Positions 42,585 through 53,700 of a stretch of 64,000 nt of DNA are shown one piece after another; position 1 is the first letter of the stretch, and the number at the start of each line of letters is the position of its first letter. Under the pieces are notes generated by a model. That model was not told the origin of the DNA, ran no database searches, and saw nothing but the letters and a program-made list of their open reading frames with translations. Origin of the DNA: Aquilaria yunnanensis (lineage: Eukaryota; Streptophyta; Magnoliopsida; Malvales; Thymelaeaceae); assembly GCA_039654915.1 (NCBI GenBank), contig CM077600.1, forward strand, positions 27,490,453 to 27,554,452, written 5' to 3'. Position numbers and translations under genes: made by a program.

Positions 42585-45454
42585 GAGGTTAAGGAACTTT
42601 CTTAGAACCTCTGCGATAGGAACTCTCCTATCGTTAAATAAAAATTGATTGATTGATCGAGGTTAAGGGAAGGTCCTTAGAACCTCTACGATAGGAAAGC
42701 TCCTATCGTTGTAAGATGAACTGATTGATTGATTGTTTGAGATTAAGGAAAGGTCCTTAGAACTTCTACGATAGGAAAGCTCCTATCGTTGTAAGATGGA
42801 CTGGTTGATTGATTGTTTGAGGTTTAAAGAAAGGTCCTTAGAACCTCTACGATAGGAAAGCTCCTATCGTTGTAAGATGGACTGGTTGATTGATTGTTTG
42901 AGGTTAAGGAAAGGTCCTTAGAACCTCTACGATAGGAAAGCTCCTATCGTTGTAAGATGGACTGCTTAGAACCTCTATGATAGGAAAGCTCCTATCGTTG
43001 TAAGATGGACTGGTTGATTGATTGTTTGAGGTTTAAGGAAAGGTCCTTAGAACCTCTACGATAGGAAAGCTCCTATCGTTGTAAGATGGACTGGTTGATT
43101 GATTGTTTGAGGTTAAGGAAAGGTCCTTAGAACCTCTACGATAGGAAAGCTACTATCGTTGTAAGATGGACTGATTGATTGTTTGTTTGAGGTTAAGGAA
43201 CTCTCCTTGAACCTCAACGATAGGAACTTTCCTATCGTTGAAAGTAAAATTGATTGAATGAGGTTTAAGGAACTCTCCTTGAACCTCGATGATAGGAACT
43301 TTCCTATCGTTGATAGTAAAATTGATTGAATGAGGTTAAGGAACTCTCCTTGAACCTCGACGATATGAACTTTCCTATCGTTGAAAGTAAAATTGATAAA
43401 ATGAGGTTAAGGACCTCTCCTTGAACCTCGACGATAGGAACTTTCCTACCGTTGAAAGTAAAGTTGATTGAATGAGGTTAAGGAACTCTCCTTGAACCTC
43501 GACGATAGGAACTTTCCTATCATTGAAAATTTGATTGAATGAGGCTTAAGGAACTCTCCTTGAACCTCGACGATAGGAACTTTCCTATCGTTGATAGTAA
43601 AATTGATTGAATGAGGTTAAGGAACTCTCCTTGAACCTCAACGATAGGAACTTTCCTATCGTTGAAAGTAAAATTGATTGAATGAGGTTTAAGGAACTCT
43701 CCTTGAACCTCGACGATAGGAACTTTCCTATCGTTGATAGTAAAATTGATTGAATGAGGTTAAGGAACTCTCCTTGAACCTCGACGATATGAACTTTCCT
43801 ATCGTTGAAAGTAAAATTGATTGAATGAGGTTAAGGAACTCTCCTTGAACCTCGACGATAGGAACTTTCCTATCGTTGATAGTAAAATTGATTGAATGAG
43901 GTTAAGGAACTCTCCTTGAACCTCGACGATATGAACTTTCCTATCGTTGAAAGTAAAATTGATAAAATGAGGTTAAGGACCTCTCCTTGAACCTCGACGA
44001 TAGGAACTTTCCTACCGTTGAAAGTAAAGTTGATTGAATGAGGTTAAGGAACTCTCCTTGAACCTCGACGATAGGAACTTTCCTATCATTGAAAATTTGA
44101 TTGAATGAGGCTTAAGGAACTCTCCTTGAACCTCGACGATAGGAACTTTCCTATCGTTGATAGTAAAATTGATTGAATGAGGTTAAGGAACTCTCCTTGA
44201 ACCTCAACGATAGGAACTTTCCTATCGTTGAAAGTAAAATTGATTGAATGAGGTTTAAGGAACTCTCCTTGAACCTCGACGATAGGAACTTTCCTATCGT
44301 TGATAGTAAAATTGATTGAATGAGGTTAAGGAACTCTCCTTGAACCTCGACGATATGAACTTTCCTATCGTTGAAAGTAAAATTGATTGAATGAGGTTAA
44401 GGAACTCTCCTTGAACCTCGACGATAGGAACTTTCCTATCGTTGAAAATTTGATTGAATGAGGCTTAAGGAACTTTCCTTGAACCTCGACGATAGGAACT
44501 TTCCTATCGTTGATAGTAAAATTGATTGAATGAGATTAAGGAACTCTCCTTGAACCTCAACGATAGGAACTTTCCTATCGTTGAAAATTTGATTGAATGA
44601 GGCTTAAGGAACTCTCCTTGAACCTCGACGATAGAAACTTTCCTATCGTTGATAGTAAAATTGATTGAATGAGCTTAAGGAACTCTCCTTGAACCTCGAC
44701 GATAGGAACTTTCCTATCGTTGAAAATTTGATTGAATGAGGCTTAAGGAACTCTCCTTAGAACCTCGACGATAGGAACTCTCCTATCGTTGAAAATTTGA
44801 TTGAATGAGGCTTAAGGAACTCTCCTTGAACCTCGACGATAGGAACTCTCCTATCGTTGATAGTAAAATTGATTGAATGAGGTTAAGGAACTCTCCTTGA
44901 ACCTCAATGATAGGAACTTTCCTATCGTTGAAAATTTGATTGAATGAGGCTTAAAGAACTCTCATTAGAACCTCGACGATAGGAACTCTCCTATCATTGA
45001 AAATTTGATTGAATTAGGCTTAAGGAACTCTCCTTAGAACCTCGATGATAGGAACTCTCCTATCGTTGAAAATTTAATTGAATGAGGCTTAAGGAACTCT
45101 CCTTAGAACCTCGACGATAGGAACTTTCCTATCGTTGGAAATTTAATTGAATGAGGCTTAAGAAACTCTCCTTAGAACCTCGACGATAGAAACTTTCCTA
45201 TCGTTGGAAATTTGATTGAATGAGGCTTAAGTAACTCTCCTTTGAACCTCGAAGATAGGAACTTTCCTATCGTTGGAAATTTAATTGAATGAGGCTTAAG
45301 GAACTCTCCTTAGAACCTCAACGATAGGAACTTTCCTGTCGTTGAAATTTTGATTGAATGAGGCTTAAGGAACTCTCCTTAGAACCTCGACGATGGGAAC
45401 TTTCCTATCGTTGAATATTTGAATGAGGCTTAAGGAACTCTCCTTAGAACCTCT
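42585..45454 (+). repeat. 2.9-kb satellite array of about 40 units, each with two hairpins
   Basis: The first part (about 42661-43190) has an 80-bp unit, and the longer second part has a unit of about 71 bp. A unit carries two imperfect inverted repeats in a row: gaggttaagga paired with tccttgaacctc, and cgataggaa paired with ttcctatcg around a 2-nt loop. A higher-order duplication of about 566 bp is visible: the rare variant ctttcctaccgttgaaag occurs at 43441 and again at 44007 with matching neighbours. No protein is encoded. Confidence 0.92.
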
Positions 45455-45973
45455 AGCGAAATTTATATGAAAGCAATTGAAATTGGAATAATTTTCTTCG
45501 AAAGTGTGGATCTTCATAATAGGCGAGTGCAAAAATTTAGACTTTGATAAAATGAGTGAATCTTGATGATGACAATAACACTGACAAATTATGTAAAGGG
45601 AACGGATATTTGGAATCAATATCCATGGTTCATCTAATATTTTCTTCAGTAAATATAGATTCGCTTGAGAGATATGTCATCCAAATAAGATTGAAGCTTA
45701 ACTACCCCAAAATGTTATGCCTAGTAGACCTAATAGGATGCGTCTCAAGAGTAATAAAAATTACTCTTTACTCAGCCATTCCAACCTAAAGGCATTGTCC
45801 CATGGTTTTAATATCAGCATGGACGAAACTATCTTATAAGATAAAAAGGAAATTCCCTGAAAAGAAAAACTGGAACACGAAAGAAAATGCTGATAATTAA
45901 AACGAAAGGACAAGAAAAACAGATCGGACCGCTTCTTCTTCCACAATACTTCAATAGGGTTAGTAGAGGACCA

Positions 45974-46591
45974 TTATGGGATCGAACTGGTCGAGAAAGA
46001 CTGTTGTGTCCAGTCTATCATTGCTGGATCTGGTTCAGGAATAAAAGCTTGCATTTTATCTAGCAATTCTTCAACAGTTGTTGCAGATATCAAAATTCGC
46101 CGTGCTGCCTCAGGGATAAACTTCTGCTTCACAGCACGATTCATAAAAGATAATAGACCTGCGAAGAAATAGTTAACATTTAACAGCCTAATGGGTTTTT
46201 GATGCAAATTAAGTTGGGCCATGGAAGCGATTTGGAAAACTTCTCCTAATGTGCCAAAGCCACCTGGTAGAGCGATAAAAACATCAGCATTAAAAAGCAT
46301 TTGTAACAAGCGCTCTTGCAGATTTTTAACCACTAGCTCTTCTCCAATCGTGCCCCCAGAAACCGATTTCAGAGATGCAGGGATAATACCCAGAACCTGG
46401 CTTCCTCCTAAAGATGCTGCTGATGCTACAGCTCCCATTAATCCAACACTACCTCCTCCATAAACTAAGTGTATTTTTCGCTCAGCTAATACCCTACCCA
46501 AATGGTTGGCTGCCTTTAAGTACTCTTCATCTTTTCCAGGAAAGGCTCCAGAAAATACACAAATACTTCGGGATTTGGAGGTTTTCTCCAT
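45974..46591 (-). CDS. LOG-like cytokinin riboside 5'-monophosphate phosphoribohydrolase, intronless, 205 aa
   Basis: LOG enzymes release active cytokinin bases from their riboside monophosphates in one step. The start at 46591 (MEKTSKSRSICVFSG) is preferred over an upstream in-frame ATG at 46666, because it matches the normal family N-terminus. The Rossmann-like fold is visible: ICVFSGAFPGKDEEY, the GGGSVGLMG loop (about 45-53) and the nucleotide-binding PGGFGTLGE, which fits the family PGGxGTxxE motif. The usual MHxRKxxM segment is altered to LQERLLQM: Arg is kept but His and Lys are lost, so activity may be changed. The length is slightly short but complete, with no stop or frameshift. Many plant LOG genes have several introns; this one has none, which suggests a retrocopy or a natively intronless branch. 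It lies inside the CACTA element, opposite to the transposon genes. Confidence 0.85.
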   Translation of the reverse strand: MEKTSKSRSICVFSGAFPGKDEEYLKAANHLGRVLAERKIHLVYGGGSVGLMGAVASAASLGGSQVLGIIPASLKSVSGGTIGEELVVKNLQERLLQMLFNADVFIALPGGFGTLGEVFQIASMAQLNLHQKPIRLLNVNYFFAGLLSFMNRAVKQKFIPEAARRILISATTVEELLDKMQAFIPEPDPAMIDWTQQSFSTSSIP

Positions 46592-46663
46592 TCCTATCCT
46601 CACCTTTGTGAGAAAAGAAGAAAAGAGGATATATTTATAGAGATGAAGAGATAATTTTATTCT

Positions 46664-46996
46664 CAAGAGTGGATATATTATTGTCGGAAAAGGAGAAAAT
46701 TTTCAAAAGTGGCAATTATACATATTAATCGTGACTATGACTCATGTCAGGAATGGGTACATTATCATCAAAAGAGGAGAAAAATTTCAAAAGCAACTAG
46801 CATACACAGTAGTCGTGACTGTAGCTTATGTCAGGAGTAGGCACGTGATTGTCGGATGAGAAGGAAAATTTCAAAAGTGGCAACTATATGCAGTAGTCAT
46901 AACTGTACCTCATGTCAGGAGTGGGTACATTATTGGGAGGATAATTTCAAAAGCGACAGCTAGCATGTACAGTAATCATGACTTTGGTCCACGTCT
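46664..46996. repeat. Four tandem copies of an 84-bp unit upstream of the LOG-like gene
   Basis: Copies start near 46664, 46750, 46834 and 46919. Each carries gtgggtacattattgtcgg-like, gagaaaatttcaaaagtggc-like and ctcatgtcag blocks. They fill the space between the two minus-strand ORFs and so form the promoter or leader of the LOG-like gene. One copy contains a cacgtg (G-box) at about 46841. Confidence 0.8.
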
Positions 46997-47034
46997 TCCA
47001 CTGATTTTGCATCCAGTAACGGCTTCAATGCCTT

Positions 47035-47598
47035 CTATGAATCGGCGATTTGCATCCCATCCAGTTTTCTCACAAACTGGCAAACTGGGTCGTTTAAAGT
47101 CAGATTCCCAAGACTATACCGATCTCGTTCTTTTTGGAGAATTATCCATAATCCAACAATCTCAAATTGCACTATTCCGCAAGAATGCACTTCAAGAACC
47201 TCTCGGATATCTTCCAGAGATTCCTTACGCAAGCCATTCTTAATGAATCTTATTCTATCATTACGATTTCTGGTGATCACTCCTGGAGAACGACATTTAT
47301 TGCCGCAAATCCACCATCCACAATTATGACAAACGCCTAGCCTCTTTGCTCTTCTTTTTTTGGCATAAGCGCTTTTACCAAAGCCGGGCATACGGTGAAA
47401 GAACGCTTCTGGAACTTCACCAGCTGAACGAACCTTAGCTTCGATTAGCCACCGCACATTATCAGGAATGCCTTTGTGCATAAATACTCTGAATCGTTCA
47501 CATCTAGCTTGATAAATCTTTTTAAGAACATTTATTGGGAAGGAAGGAAAATACTTTCGTAGGGTGGAAAGAGAAGACTCCATTGATGAAGGAGGCAA
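47035..47598 (-). CDS. Unknown basic protein with a CxxC...CxxxC zinc knuckle, about 187 aa
   Basis: The frame from 47598 reads MPPSSMESSLSTLRKYFPSF; a second ATG (MESS) at residue 6 is equally possible. There is no intron. It is rich in Arg and Lys, and the middle holds KKRRAKRLGVCHNCGWWICG followed by NKC, a CxxC then CxxxC arrangement that could bind one zinc ion. No family is recognised. It shares strand with the LOG-like gene and lies 443 bp upstream of it with the 84-bp tandem repeats between. Its start is only about 50 bp from the truncated TNP2 remnant, which runs in the opposite direction. It is open over its whole length, so it is either young, under constraint, or lucky. It could be a passenger gene captured together with the LOG-like gene. 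Confidence 0.5.
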   Translation of the reverse strand: MPPSSMESSLSTLRKYFPSFPINVLKKIYQARCERFRVFMHKGIPDNVRWLIEAKVRSAGEVPEAFFHRMPGFGKSAYAKKRRAKRLGVCHNCGWWICGNKCRSPGVITRNRNDRIRFIKNGLRKESLEDIREVLEVHSCGIVQFEIVGLWIILQKERDRYSLGNLTLNDPVCQFVRKLDGMQIADS

Positions 47599-47648
47599 AG
47601 AAAGAAATTAGTGATTGTAGGAAACGGAAATAACTAACACATATTTGA

Positions 47649-48110
47649 ACATGGAACTGGTTTGACCCAACACCGGAACGTGGAACTCGAATGCATAAAC
47701 AGTTTGGGTTAGTTGAGATTTGGAATAGCCGCAAATATCAGAAGTTTGATCCTTTCATTCTAGCATCACAGGCTGACCAAGTTTACTACACACGATATCC
47801 GAGTAAATCACGTGAAAGAAACGGGTGGTCAGCTGTTATGAAGATAAAACCTCGATGAATAATACAGGCTGCAGTTCTGGACACGGATGACGTGTATCAA
47901 GATAGTGGATCCGTTAATTGTCAAAGAATTGAAGATGACCCAATTGAGGAGTTAGCTGACCCGGGTGTCGGTGATGATATTGAAGAAGATGTACTTGAGG
48001 AGGAGGGATCTAATGGTGAGACAGAGGATGAGGAGGAGTTTATATCTGATGACAGTGACTCTGAAGAGTCCAAGGAGTTTGAGTCGAATGAAAGCAGTGG
48101 GAATGAATGA
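47649..48110 (+). pseudogene. C-terminal remnant of a CACTA TNP2-type transposase (DUF4216 region)
   Basis: One frame reads WNWFDPTPERGTRMHKQFGL, then YQKFDPFILASQADQVYYTR, matching the DUF4216-like segment close to the end of En/Spm TNP2 transposases. A stop interrupts the frame at 47856-47858 and another lies directly upstream at 47646-47648. The same frame then continues to 48110 as a very acidic tail (DDVYQDSGS, DDIEEDVLEEE, DDSDSEES). All upstream transposase domains are missing: the segment before 47640 is occupied by the minus-strand zinc-knuckle ORF. It is therefore a truncated, non-functional transposase tail. Confidence 0.75.
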
Positions 48111-48268
48111 ATGATTAGATAACATGTATTAGGAATAATGGTAACCTGTAATTTTTATGTATGTGATGGAAATATTTGAGTACGTTTATGTACCCCTAAT
48201 ACTGCACAATATATGTCAGTAGATATATGTTATGTTTAATTCACCAACTTACCTAAAAATAAATGCAG

Positions 48269-50032
48269 ATGCCTCGTAAAGGGGATAACACCTATAAACG
48301 CCGGCCTGGGAAAGGACCATTTGCGCAGTTTAAGGAGGTAATGGAACCAATACTTAATGAACGACATAGGATGGGTTCTTCATCCCGGGCACAGGAGGAT
48401 GTCCGTGCCGAGACGCAGGGAACAACAGTGCCACCCACGCAGGTCCCCTCACATGAGCACCGATCTGACGGCGGTAGAGGCACGCCATCTGGACATAGAT
48501 CTGGTGCGCGGCACCTGAGGCACCCCATAGTGACGACCCATCCTTCAGATGATGATATACATATTGATGACATCCCATCATCGATGTCACAGACAGCAGG
48601 TCGAACGCAGATGAGGATATCCCCACATGGTAACACGTAAGTGATAAATACCAGAAAAACAAATAAATATTAGTGAGAGTGAATACTTTACATGGAATCA
48701 TTCTTTGAAACTAAAGTCCGATAATGTAAACGTCACAGATTCATTCCAGCTGCGGTGACACGGTTAGTGACACCATGTTTCACCACACATTTCAAGCCAT
48801 ATTCTGATTGGTCCTTCGTCTCTCCATCAGACCTGCAGCAATGGTGGCGTGTTTTTGAGGTATGACAATAATATTACTATGATAATGATGTAATAATGTT
48901 ATAAGATATAGAATTGTATTTTCCCATGCTAATAGTTTAAACATATTAACCTGTACAGAGGAGCTGTGAGTGGGATCCTATATACCATAATGAGGTGTAT
49001 CGGGTTTGGAATATATTGGGAGCACAGCATTACAGAAGCTTTATGTCAGAAATTCGGCGTGTGAAAGATCCGGTTAAACGTCGAGCGAAGGCGAACTTTA
49101 TGTCAGATGCTGCATATGCGGAGATGAAGGCATATTGGGCGAGTCCTAAGTTCATTCAGAAGTCAGCGAAGTTCAAGGCAATGCGAGCAACAATGACTAA
49201 CGAGGATTCACAGTCTGACTCTTGCAGCGCGACATATGCTGGGGGATCTATCTCGATGTCTGCACATCGAGAGCAAATGGTATGTATCTCACTAATGTTT
49301 TTTCAAACAACATTTCAGATACTAATGAAATTAAATTACATATTAATGTTACGTTTCATTCAATTAGAGAGAGAGAGAGATCCTGAGAAGAAGGACCCTG
49401 GCTTGTTTAAAGTCCTTCAGGCGACACATAAAATGAAGAATGGGAAATATGTTAGTAAGCGCTGTGAAGAAGTTGCTGTAAGTAGTACAACTGTTTGGTC
49501 GCAGAATATTCTTAACTTAATTACTATGTTTTACAAATTATGACATAACTAAATGTATTTTATGACGTTTCTGTAGACTCGTATCAGTGCAGAGATTGAG
49601 GAGCAAACACAGCAAGATGATGGAATAGAGGCCATTGATGAACTATCAATCATTAGTACCGCATCTGGCGGTAGAAGGAGAGGCCGTGTATTTGGATTAG
49701 GATCTGAGCAGTGTGCTATTCTGGGACGCCGACAGCTAGGTCCCATCCCGCCTATCGACATCACACAGACACCGCAATTCAACGAGCAAGTACAGAAGAT
49801 GATGGCGGAGGAGAATGCGCGAAGGGATGCAGAGTACGAGAGGAAGCTCGAGAGGATTAAGAGGAGACAGAGAGCAGAGATGGAGGCTCAAAGAGCTGCA
49901 TTGGAGGCAAACCGGGCTCAATTGGAGATTATTTGTCGTTCGCTAAACCTTCCATGTCCGCTGGCACAACCAGTTCCACATTATCCTGATGACTCGGACT
50001 CAGAGGATGAGGAGATAGTTGGGACTCCGTGA
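48269..50032 (+). CDS. TnpA-like CACTA accessory protein (plant transposase, Ptta/En/Spm family), 5 exons, 457 aa
   Basis: Exons: 48269-48636, 48739-48859, 48959-49279, 49370-49477, 49577-50032. The joined frame is 1374 nt and free of stops. TnpA-like proteins bind subterminal motifs of CACTA elements and help bring the ends together. The N-terminus is basic and low-complexity. The conserved part starts with RLVTPCFTTHFKPYSDWSFV and continues through the Trp-rich QQWWRVF and the basic VKDPVKRRAKANFMSDAAYA to the typical SPKFIQKSAKFKAMRA, the core of the Plant_transposase (PF03004) family. Exon 4 holds a KYVSKRCEEVA-type segment. Exon 5 ends in a coiled coil (EENARRDAEYERKLERIKRR onwards) and an acidic tail (DDSDSEDEEIVGTP). 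The first exon could start at 48263 instead. The acceptor of exon 4 lies in a GA repeat and may shift by a codon or so. Confidence 0.82.
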
Positions 50033-50379
50033 TGGGCGTCATCAACAGGTTAGCGCATTTCCAAAGTTCTTGTGTTAAAGCCCTAGACATAATAATTTTT
50101 AGACCTAATTCAGACTGACTTGATATTTATGAAATGTGTAAGCCGTTGAATGTTGAATGCTTTCTTTCAGACATATCTGTTATTGCTTTAATTATGCTGT
50201 AGTTGAGAATATTTTATTTCAATTACGTTGGCATAGTTGTGTAATGTTTATTGCTGAGTAAAGCCGGGCGTACTTTTGAATTGGTATTTTATTTTTAAAT
50301 GTGGATTGAAATGGGGAAAAATACGAAACAACCGAAACCTGGAATGTTTAATATATATACGAAAGCACAAATGCTAGAT

Positions 50380-50757
50380 TTACCAACTTCCGCGAAGGGT
50401 CAGTACCAACGGCTTCATAACAACAACCTTACCAACTTCCGGCAGTTGGTAACTACCCAACTGTAAGTTACCAATTGTCCGCAGTTGGTAAGTTACCAAC
50501 GGTCGGCAGTTGGTAAATACTACTACGCGATGGAAACCGAGTCCTTTACATGACCGTTGGTAATTACCAACGTGTATTTTACCAACGTCTACACATTGGA
50601 ATTTACCAACATGTTATTAGTTGCGCGTTGGTAAAAATTTTTCCAACGTATCGAATACCAACTGCCAGTTACCAACGTGCAGCAATTGGTAAATTCAATT
50701 TACCAACTGCTGCACGTTGGAAAATGGTAGTTGGTAAAGTCGGTTATTTTAATAGTG
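50380..50757 (-). repeat. Right terminal and subterminal repeat region of the large CACTA element
   Basis: Motifs taccaac and gttggta alternate at short intervals (for example near 50389, 50431, 50449, 50470, 50492, 50559, 50580, 50604, 50670 and 50701), many as inverted pairs such as accaacg/cgttggt. The end ttttaatagtg closes the element. The density is higher than at the left end. Confidence 0.85.
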
Positions 50758-53700
50758 AAAGAAATGAGTATACTCTCAAGAGGAGAGACTGAATCTCTAT
50801 AAAAATTCTTATGTGCAAGCTTGTCTTCCTTTTATTTGGTTGATCATTGCTTAATGGCTTGTGTTCTTGTTTGAAGTTGTTTGCTTTCAAAATCTTTTCA
50901 AAGCAAAATTTAGGACAACAGTGATGATTTTTCTATTTAGGAATCATTTGTGTTCTTTGATTTGTTTTTTACGGGTTTGAAGCATTTATTTCCAAATTGT
51001 TTCAGGAAATCAACAAATTCACCCCATTTTGGTTACACTTGGCCCAACATTCTAGTTTGTTCTTAAAGAATGGAATTTTAAGGTTAATGGAAAAACCAGC
51101 CTTCAACCACAAACATGGCCATGATGTATTAAATAAGCACAGTTTTTAATAATTAACAATTAACAAGAAATTAAGTAAGTGGTATAAATAAGCTCAAGCA
51201 TCAACTATTCAAAATTGACAGAAAATTAATTAGGTAGTAGAAATGGAAGCACATAAGTAAATTAAAATTCATGCACGCGTTACATCTATCTGTATAATTT
51301 AATAATTCTGTGCATGAACTTTTAAAGCACAGAAAAATCTCTAACATTTTCATAAGGTCATTACATTTTTATGCACAAGTTCAAATTTAAAAAAAAATAA
51401 TTTAATAGAAAAAAATTAAAACGAAATGGGCTGAGCAAAAATATTCCAAGCATTTTTTAGCATACTGAATATTATGATGGAATTGATCAAATTTGAGAGA
51501 ATAATAAAAAAAAAACTCTTTGTTTGATACAGTAACCTTATTGCCCTAAAAAATAGCCAAAATAAATAAATAAATAAACACAATTATCCATGCATCATGC
51601 AGGCAAAAGCATTAATAAAAAAATAGGATTTCTAAAATTAATTATGTCAAAAAATTAAATAGGTTATCAAAATTGAAATGGATGAAGTGCAAGCATACGA
51701 TTCCTATATACTTATTTTACGAAGAGAAATTGATTTACAGATGTGTAACAATTAGGAACTGTTATATATTCTTATAATTTTATAAAGAATCAATTTTGTA
51801 TTACACCAGAAATTTTTATGTTAATAGAAACAAAATTTTTAAAGCTACTGCTGTAAAGTATGTATAACGAGACGCTTTATATGTGGGAGAAATAAAAAGG
51901 AAAAAAACTGTTATAAACCATTGTAATTTTTTATTTAAAAAATGTGTTAAAAATTACGAGAATCTAATCAATAAAATGTATCAAATCTGTATTTTGAAAA
52001 ATTTTATGCTTGCAAAATTTTTAGTTCACTCTAAGCAAAATTTGTTGAATTATATACATAGAACTAATGTAGCAAAATTTCTTGCTGATTGCTATTTTTT
52101 AATTTATTGTGAATTTATTATTAATTATATTGGGCTCATATTTTACATTAACCTTAATATTGTCTGCAAAGTTTTGTTTTAGAATATAAATGGATGACTG
52201 AATTACAAGTGATTAAGAAATATTTAAAAACTACAATTAGTTGGGATGTGCTTTTTAAAAAATACAATAATTTGGTCAGAAACTCTGATTAACGTGATTT
52301 GAAAAAACAGGTAATAAGTAAGTAAGTTTCAAACAAACAACTAGAAGTACTAGGGAAATAGTTAATTTGTAGGCTTTATGGTTATGAGAAAAACACCTTT
52401 TTCAATTTTATCATTAAAATTAGTACTTAGTTTCGTTAATAAACCTCATAAAGGTTGTCATCCTATTCTTTTTAACTTAAATCAACTTATTTTAAAATGG
52501 TCTTTTTTTATTTTTACATCTTTTGTGCCTAGAACAGATGTTATTTGAATGTTAATATTATTTAGTTGTAAATTAATTGTAAAATTTTTATGAAATTATT
52601 AAATTTTTATGAATTTTATACATTAAAAACAAAAATTCATTAAGTTTTAATACTTACTCCTCATTTTAGCAAATACATTTCTTTGGGCATAAAGATTAAG
52701 ATCTTGTAAAATTTAAGTTGTTATTTCTATTTTTACTCATTAAGCTAAAACAAAAAAAAATGGGTTTTGTATAGTGAGAATTTCAATAATTATTAAAAAA
52801 ATAAAAAATTTGTGAGTTTTGTTTAGAAAGAGTTTCAATGAAAATAGTATGGTAAATTAAATATCAAAACTTCCAAAAAGAAAACAGTTCATTCTTTTTG
52901 TGACATTACAAAAATGAATACTTGTCATTCTTTTTTTGAGCAGATGGAGTAATACTATAAAAATTTTATTTGAATAAATTATTACACATACATAATATTG
53001 ACTTATAGTTTTTAAAATGAAATTGATTTGATGCAAAAAAAAATTATAAAAAATAAATTATTTCAAATTAAATTGATTCAAATTAAAATGAATTGTGTGC
53101 ATAGATATATGATATTTACATTCATTTTCCTTCAATGTTCGTAATAGCATGGACTTTCTCCCCTCAAAACGTATCACCTTTTTCTTCGCTGAATTTTGAA
53201 CTTAAACATTTAAATACAGATATATATGTTGTTGTAATAACCTCAAATACTAGTATATAGAAAATTTTCTTTTTTTTTTCTCTACATGTTTTCCTCCTCT
53301 TTCTTATATGCCTTAGCTGAGTTTGGATATCAATTCAAGTCTAATCTGTTGATTTACTATACTGTTATATCACCCGATTAATCAACTTCATCTTTTTTCT
53401 TACTATTTATTCTTCCTCTGCCTCCACAAAACCCTTTTACCTCCATTTTGCTTTTTATTTGTACCTCTTATTTTTTTTCTTTTGTCTAAAGGAGATGTTA
53501 ATTTCTTTCAAAGAAAATAATTCTTTACCAATTCATCTTATTGACCTTTGATATTTTCATTTGACCTCTAGCTTGTGTTTTTCTTTTTTTTTTTTTCCTC
53601 TTACATAAGATACCTCATTACAATCAAAAGTAAGCTAAATGACATCTTATAAATCAATAATGGTGTAAGACTCTAAAAAATAATATGAATATAAAACTAA

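Larger units (their letters stand above)
36861..50757. mobile_element. CACTA (En/Spm) transposon, about 13.9 kb, with nested insertions and passenger genes
   Basis: The left end reads CACTACTAAAAT and the reverse complement of the right end reads CACTATTAAAAT, 11 of 12 identical. The 3 bases outside each end are aaa (36858-36860 and 50758-50760), matching the 3-bp target duplication of CACTA elements. Both ends hold dense subterminal copies of a CCAAC/GTTGG motif. The interior carries a TnpA-like gene and a TNP2 C-terminal remnant on the + strand, plus an unrelated LOG-like gene and a small zinc-knuckle ORF on the minus strand, a 2.9-kb satellite and retrotransposon-like DNA. The intact ends and exact duplication suggest that it moved as one unit, though the inner insertions could have come later. 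Without a full TNP2 transposase it is not autonomous. Confidence 0.88.

Noticed and set aside
42585..45454. CRISPR-like array
   Set aside because: Units are contiguous tandem repeats without unique spacers, and the context is a plant nuclear genome with no cas genes.
46591..46666. Upstream in-frame ATG extending the LOG-like protein by 25 residues
   Set aside because: The extension (MRIKLSLHLYKYILFSSFL) has no counterpart in the family, and LOG proteins are cytosolic. The normal start is at 46591.
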